Source: Flavobacterium limnophilum
Lineage (GTDB): Bacteria > Bacteroidota > Bacteroidia > Flavobacteriales > Flavobacteriaceae
NCBI RefSeq assembly: GCF_027111315.2
Contig: NZ_CP114289.2
Location: forward strand, 1,736,001-1,800,000
DNA: 64,000 nt
Reading direction: 5' to 3'
Shown: positions 61,986-64,000 of the stretch, piece after piece
Numbering within the stretch: position 1 is the stretch's first letter
Layout: each line of letters starts with the position of its first letter
The notes under the pieces: model-generated
Databases searched by the model: none
Seen by the model: the letters and a program-made list of their open reading frames with translations, nothing else
What the model was told of the DNA's origin: nothing
Made by a program: the position numbers and the translations under genes

Positions 61986-62352
61986 TCGCCGAGTCGTGGT
62001 CTCCTTTTTTTACAAGCGAATGCCCAGTTAAAAGATTTCAATCAAATGTAACCAACTTAACTGAAATTTTCAAGTGTATCGGGGCGAGAATTGCATTTTA
62101 AATTTTGGGTTATGGCCAAAGCGTTTCAAAATACCCCTATTCCTGTTTTAGTTGGTCGATCCGTAAAAAATCAGGTTATTTTTTTGCACTTACTTCCAGA
62201 GTGGACGTTAAATTTATTAACTTTGGGTTTAAGCACTAAAAAGCTTCTCCTTGAACCCATTAGAACCAAACATTTGCATTGATTGGAATCTCTTTTAGGC
62301 AACGTTTCCCCCGACTGAAGTTACTCACTAACCTTAATGCCATTGTATTAAA

Positions 62353-62835
62353 ATGAAGCAAAAAATAAGTTTTAAGCTGAACCAAAAACCAGTTAGTTTG
62401 GAGGTTAACGGTTCTGAATCCCTCTTGACCGTCCTCAGGGAATATCTGGACCTGACCGGTACCAAATTTGGATGCGGATTGGGAGAATGTGGCGCCTGCA
62501 CGGTTTTGATTGACCAAAAAGCGGAGCGTTCCTGCATGGTCGCCGTGGAAGATGTGGCCGGAAAAGACATTACCACCATTGAAGGGTTGAGTTCGAATGG
62601 AACATTACATCCCATCCAAAAAGCCTTTGTGGCCCATGATTCTTTGCAATGTGGTTTTTGTACCCCGGGGATGATCATGAATGCCTACGACTTCTTGTCG
62701 CGAAATCCAAACCCCAGTCGTACCGAAATCATCAAGGGCATGGAGGAAAATTTATGTCGCTGTGGTTCTTACAATCGCATTGTGGATGCCATTGAAACCG
62801 CTGCCGTAACCATGAATCAAAAAACAAAGTTATGA
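62353..62835 (+). CDS. 2Fe-2S subunit of a molybdenum hydroxylase (IorA type)
   Basis: A 160-residue small subunit with two [2Fe-2S] centres. The plant-ferredoxin-like N-terminal domain has GCGLGECGACTVLIDQ (CxxxxCxxC plus a further Cys in ERSCMVAV). The helical C-terminal domain has LQCGFCTPGMIMNAYDF and EENLCRCGSYNRI. Such subunits pass electrons from the Mo site in aldehyde, isoquinoline or xanthine oxidoreductases. No FAD subunit gene is adjacent, which favours the two-subunit IorAB type. The large-subunit gene overlaps its stop by ATGA (62832-62835). Confidence 0.92.
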   Translation: MKQKISFKLNQKPVSLEVNGSESLLTVLREYLDLTGTKFGCGLGECGACTVLIDQKAERSCMVAVEDVAGKDITTIEGLSSNGTLHPIQKAFVAHDSLQCGFCTPGMIMNAYDFLSRNPNPSRTEIIKGMEENLCRCGSYNRIVDAIETAAVTMNQKTKL

Positions 62836-64000
62836 AACCGACTCCAACCAACGAAGCGATAAACAGCGATATGGCTCTGGCCCTATTGAATAACAGGCGT
62901 GATTTTTTAAAAAAATTGGGCGGCGGCATCATTGTAGCTTTTACTATTGGAAAATTATCCCTGCTGGACGGTTGGGCTGCCAATACCGAAGACGCCCTAT
63001 TGAATTTTAATGCCTATTTGAGGGTTAAAGAAGACGGCCGAGTGGATTGTTATACCGGAAAAATTGAAATGGGACAAGGCGTAAACACTTCGCTAGCCCA
63101 AGCCGTGGCCGAAGAATTGGAAGTTTCCATTTATTCCATCGACATGGTCATGGGGGATACCGAGTTGTGTCCTCATGATGACGGCACTTGGGGTTCGATG
63201 ACGACCCGTTTTGCCGATCCTGTCCTGCGCGCTGCCGCTGCGGAAGCCAGAACAATTTTGATTCTACTTGCCGCGGAACAGTTGAAAGTGGCTCCGGAAT
63301 TGCTGGAGGTAAAAGAAGGTATTGTTTTTGTCAAAAATGATGCTTCCAAAAAAATCTCCTATGCCGCACTTACCCAAGGCCAAAAGATTATCCAAACCCT
63401 GAAAGACAAACCTGCCCTGAAAAAAGCCAAGGATTTTAAAATCATTGGAAAATCCATCATCCGATTGGATGCCGAGGCTAAAGTTACGGGAAAAGCGAAA
63501 TACGCCGGAGACATTAAATTGCCCGGAATGGTCTATGCGAGTATCGTCCGACCCACGGTTTTTGGTTCCAAAAAACGGAGCGTCGATGCCTCCAAATTAG
63601 TTGATTTTGAAGGGGCGCAATTAATCGAGGACGGGAATTTGGTTGCCGTGGTTCACCCCAATTCCGAAATTGCCTATGCCGCCGCCCAGAAAGTAACAGT
63701 AACTTGGGAAGCTCCCGAACTGAAAGTAGACCAAGACAGTATTTTTAAATATCTGGAAGACAGCATCAAAGATTCCAGAATTCATCAAGAGGGCGGCAAC
63801 TTGGCCACGGGCCAAACGCTCTCGGAAACCCTGATCGAAGGGGATTATCTGGATGGTTACAAAGCCCATGCTTCGATTGAAACCCATTCGGCGACCTGTT
63901 ATTTTGAGGGCGACAAACTCACCATGTGGGCTTCAACGCAGACTCCTTTTGGCACCCGCAAACGAATCGCCAAAACGCTGAACATGTCCCTGGAAAAAGT
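62832..64000 (+). CDS. molybdopterin-binding large subunit of aldehyde/isoquinoline-type oxidoreductase, 5' part
   Basis: Open from ATG 62832 to the window edge (389 complete codons). The N-terminus has a twin-arginine signal (NNRRDFLKKLGGGIIVAFTI), as in IorB-type subunits exported folded with their small partner. Next comes the Mo-hydroxylase fold: KIEMGQGVNTSLAQAVAEEL, GTWGSMTTRFADP, then KVTGKAKYAGDIKLPGMVYA (the ald_Xan_dh domain) and YKAHASIETHSATC. It would bind the molybdenum cytosine dinucleotide cofactor and hydroxylate an aldehyde or N-heterocycle. The start overlaps the small-subunit stop by 4 nt, a sign of coupled translation. The C-terminal half with the catalytic Glu lies outside the window. 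Confidence 0.92.
   Translation, partial: MKPTPTNEAINSDMALALLNNRRDFLKKLGGGIIVAFTIGKLSLLDGWAANTEDALLNFNAYLRVKEDGRVDCYTGKIEMGQGVNTSLAQAVAEELEVSIYSIDMVMGDTELCPHDDGTWGSMTTRFADPVLRAAAAEARTILILLAAEQLKVAPELLEVKEGIVFVKNDASKKISYAALTQGQKIIQTLKDKPALKKAKDFKIIGKSIIRLDAEAKVTGKAKYAGDIKLPGMVYASIVRPTVFGSKKRSVDASKLVDFEGAQLIEDGNLVAVVHPNSEIAYAAAQKVTVTWEAPELKVDQDSIFKYLEDSIKDSRIHQEGGNLATGQTLSETLIEGDYLDGYKAHASIETHSATCYFEGDKLTMWASTQTPFGTRKRIAKTLNMSLEK

Overview
The window looks like a chromosome segment of a Flavobacterium-like member of the Bacteroidota. Evidence: low G+C; TAnnTTTG-type promoter elements; a large secreted enzyme with a type IX secretion C-terminal sorting domain; lipoproteins with Bacteroidota-style lipoboxes; a menaquinone (futalosine-independent) men locus; and flavobacterial-type DnaK, GlmM, FbaB, DUF3943 and GIY-YIG proteins. 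No tRNA, rRNA, CRISPR array, integrase or transposase gene was recognised.

Layout. 1-1.25 kb: 5' part of dnaK and a small membrane protein. 1.4-7.3 kb: an accessory patch of six gene units in two convergent groups (three plus-strand, then three minus-strand). Each group is headed by an inverted copy of the same ~120 bp leader. Most genes are followed within about 30 nt by TAACAGC and, on the right side, by ~135 bp imperfect palindromes that resemble integron attC sites. Cargo includes a SieB-like protein, a phospholipase D lipoprotein, a HigBA toxin-antitoxin pair and a GIY-YIG protein. 7.4-8.1 kb: two adjoining 21-bp tandem arrays and other small repeats. 8.3-31 kb: ordinary housekeeping and metabolic genes (thioesterase, pectate lyase, glmM, acpH, alkD-like, CLC channel, M23 peptidase, old yellow enzyme, class I aldolase) plus two large sensory proteins (CheB-CheR-PAS and a seven-PAS hybrid histidine kinase). 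30-36.3 kb: menaquinone genes menC, menA and menB on the minus strand, interrupted by a second HigBA pair, a TPR protein and a stray repeat unit.

37.5-41.1 kb is a ~3.6 kb array of 12 palindrome-rich units (period 176 or 196-198 bp). It contains two identical small GIY-YIG endonuclease genes and deletion derivatives, and looks like an endonuclease-linked repeat element. 41.2-43.5 kb: an NfnAB/GltD-like flavoprotein pair. 45.4-55.1 kb: a tightly packed, AT-rich five-gene defence operon: C5 cytosine methyltransferase, GHKL (MutL/MORC-like) ATPase, Z1-domain SF2 ATPase, PD-(D/E)XK protein and AIPR protein. This matches a predicted but little-studied class of restriction system. 55.2-58.2 kb: a 13-bp minisatellite plus repeated hairpins. 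58.2-64 kb: a molybdenum hydroxylase locus (MobA-like nucleotidyltransferase, XdhC, IorA-type 2Fe-2S subunit, IorB-type large subunit running off the window), split by an array of eighteen ~100-bp repeats.

The most interesting signals are (1) the two leader-headed convergent cassette-like groups, (2) the GIY-YIG/hairpin repeat array, (3) the Dcm-MORC-Z1-PDDEXK-AIPR operon, and (4) short tandem arrays with helix-turn or heptamer periods placed directly upstream of genes, one of which appears to have removed the ATG of menC.
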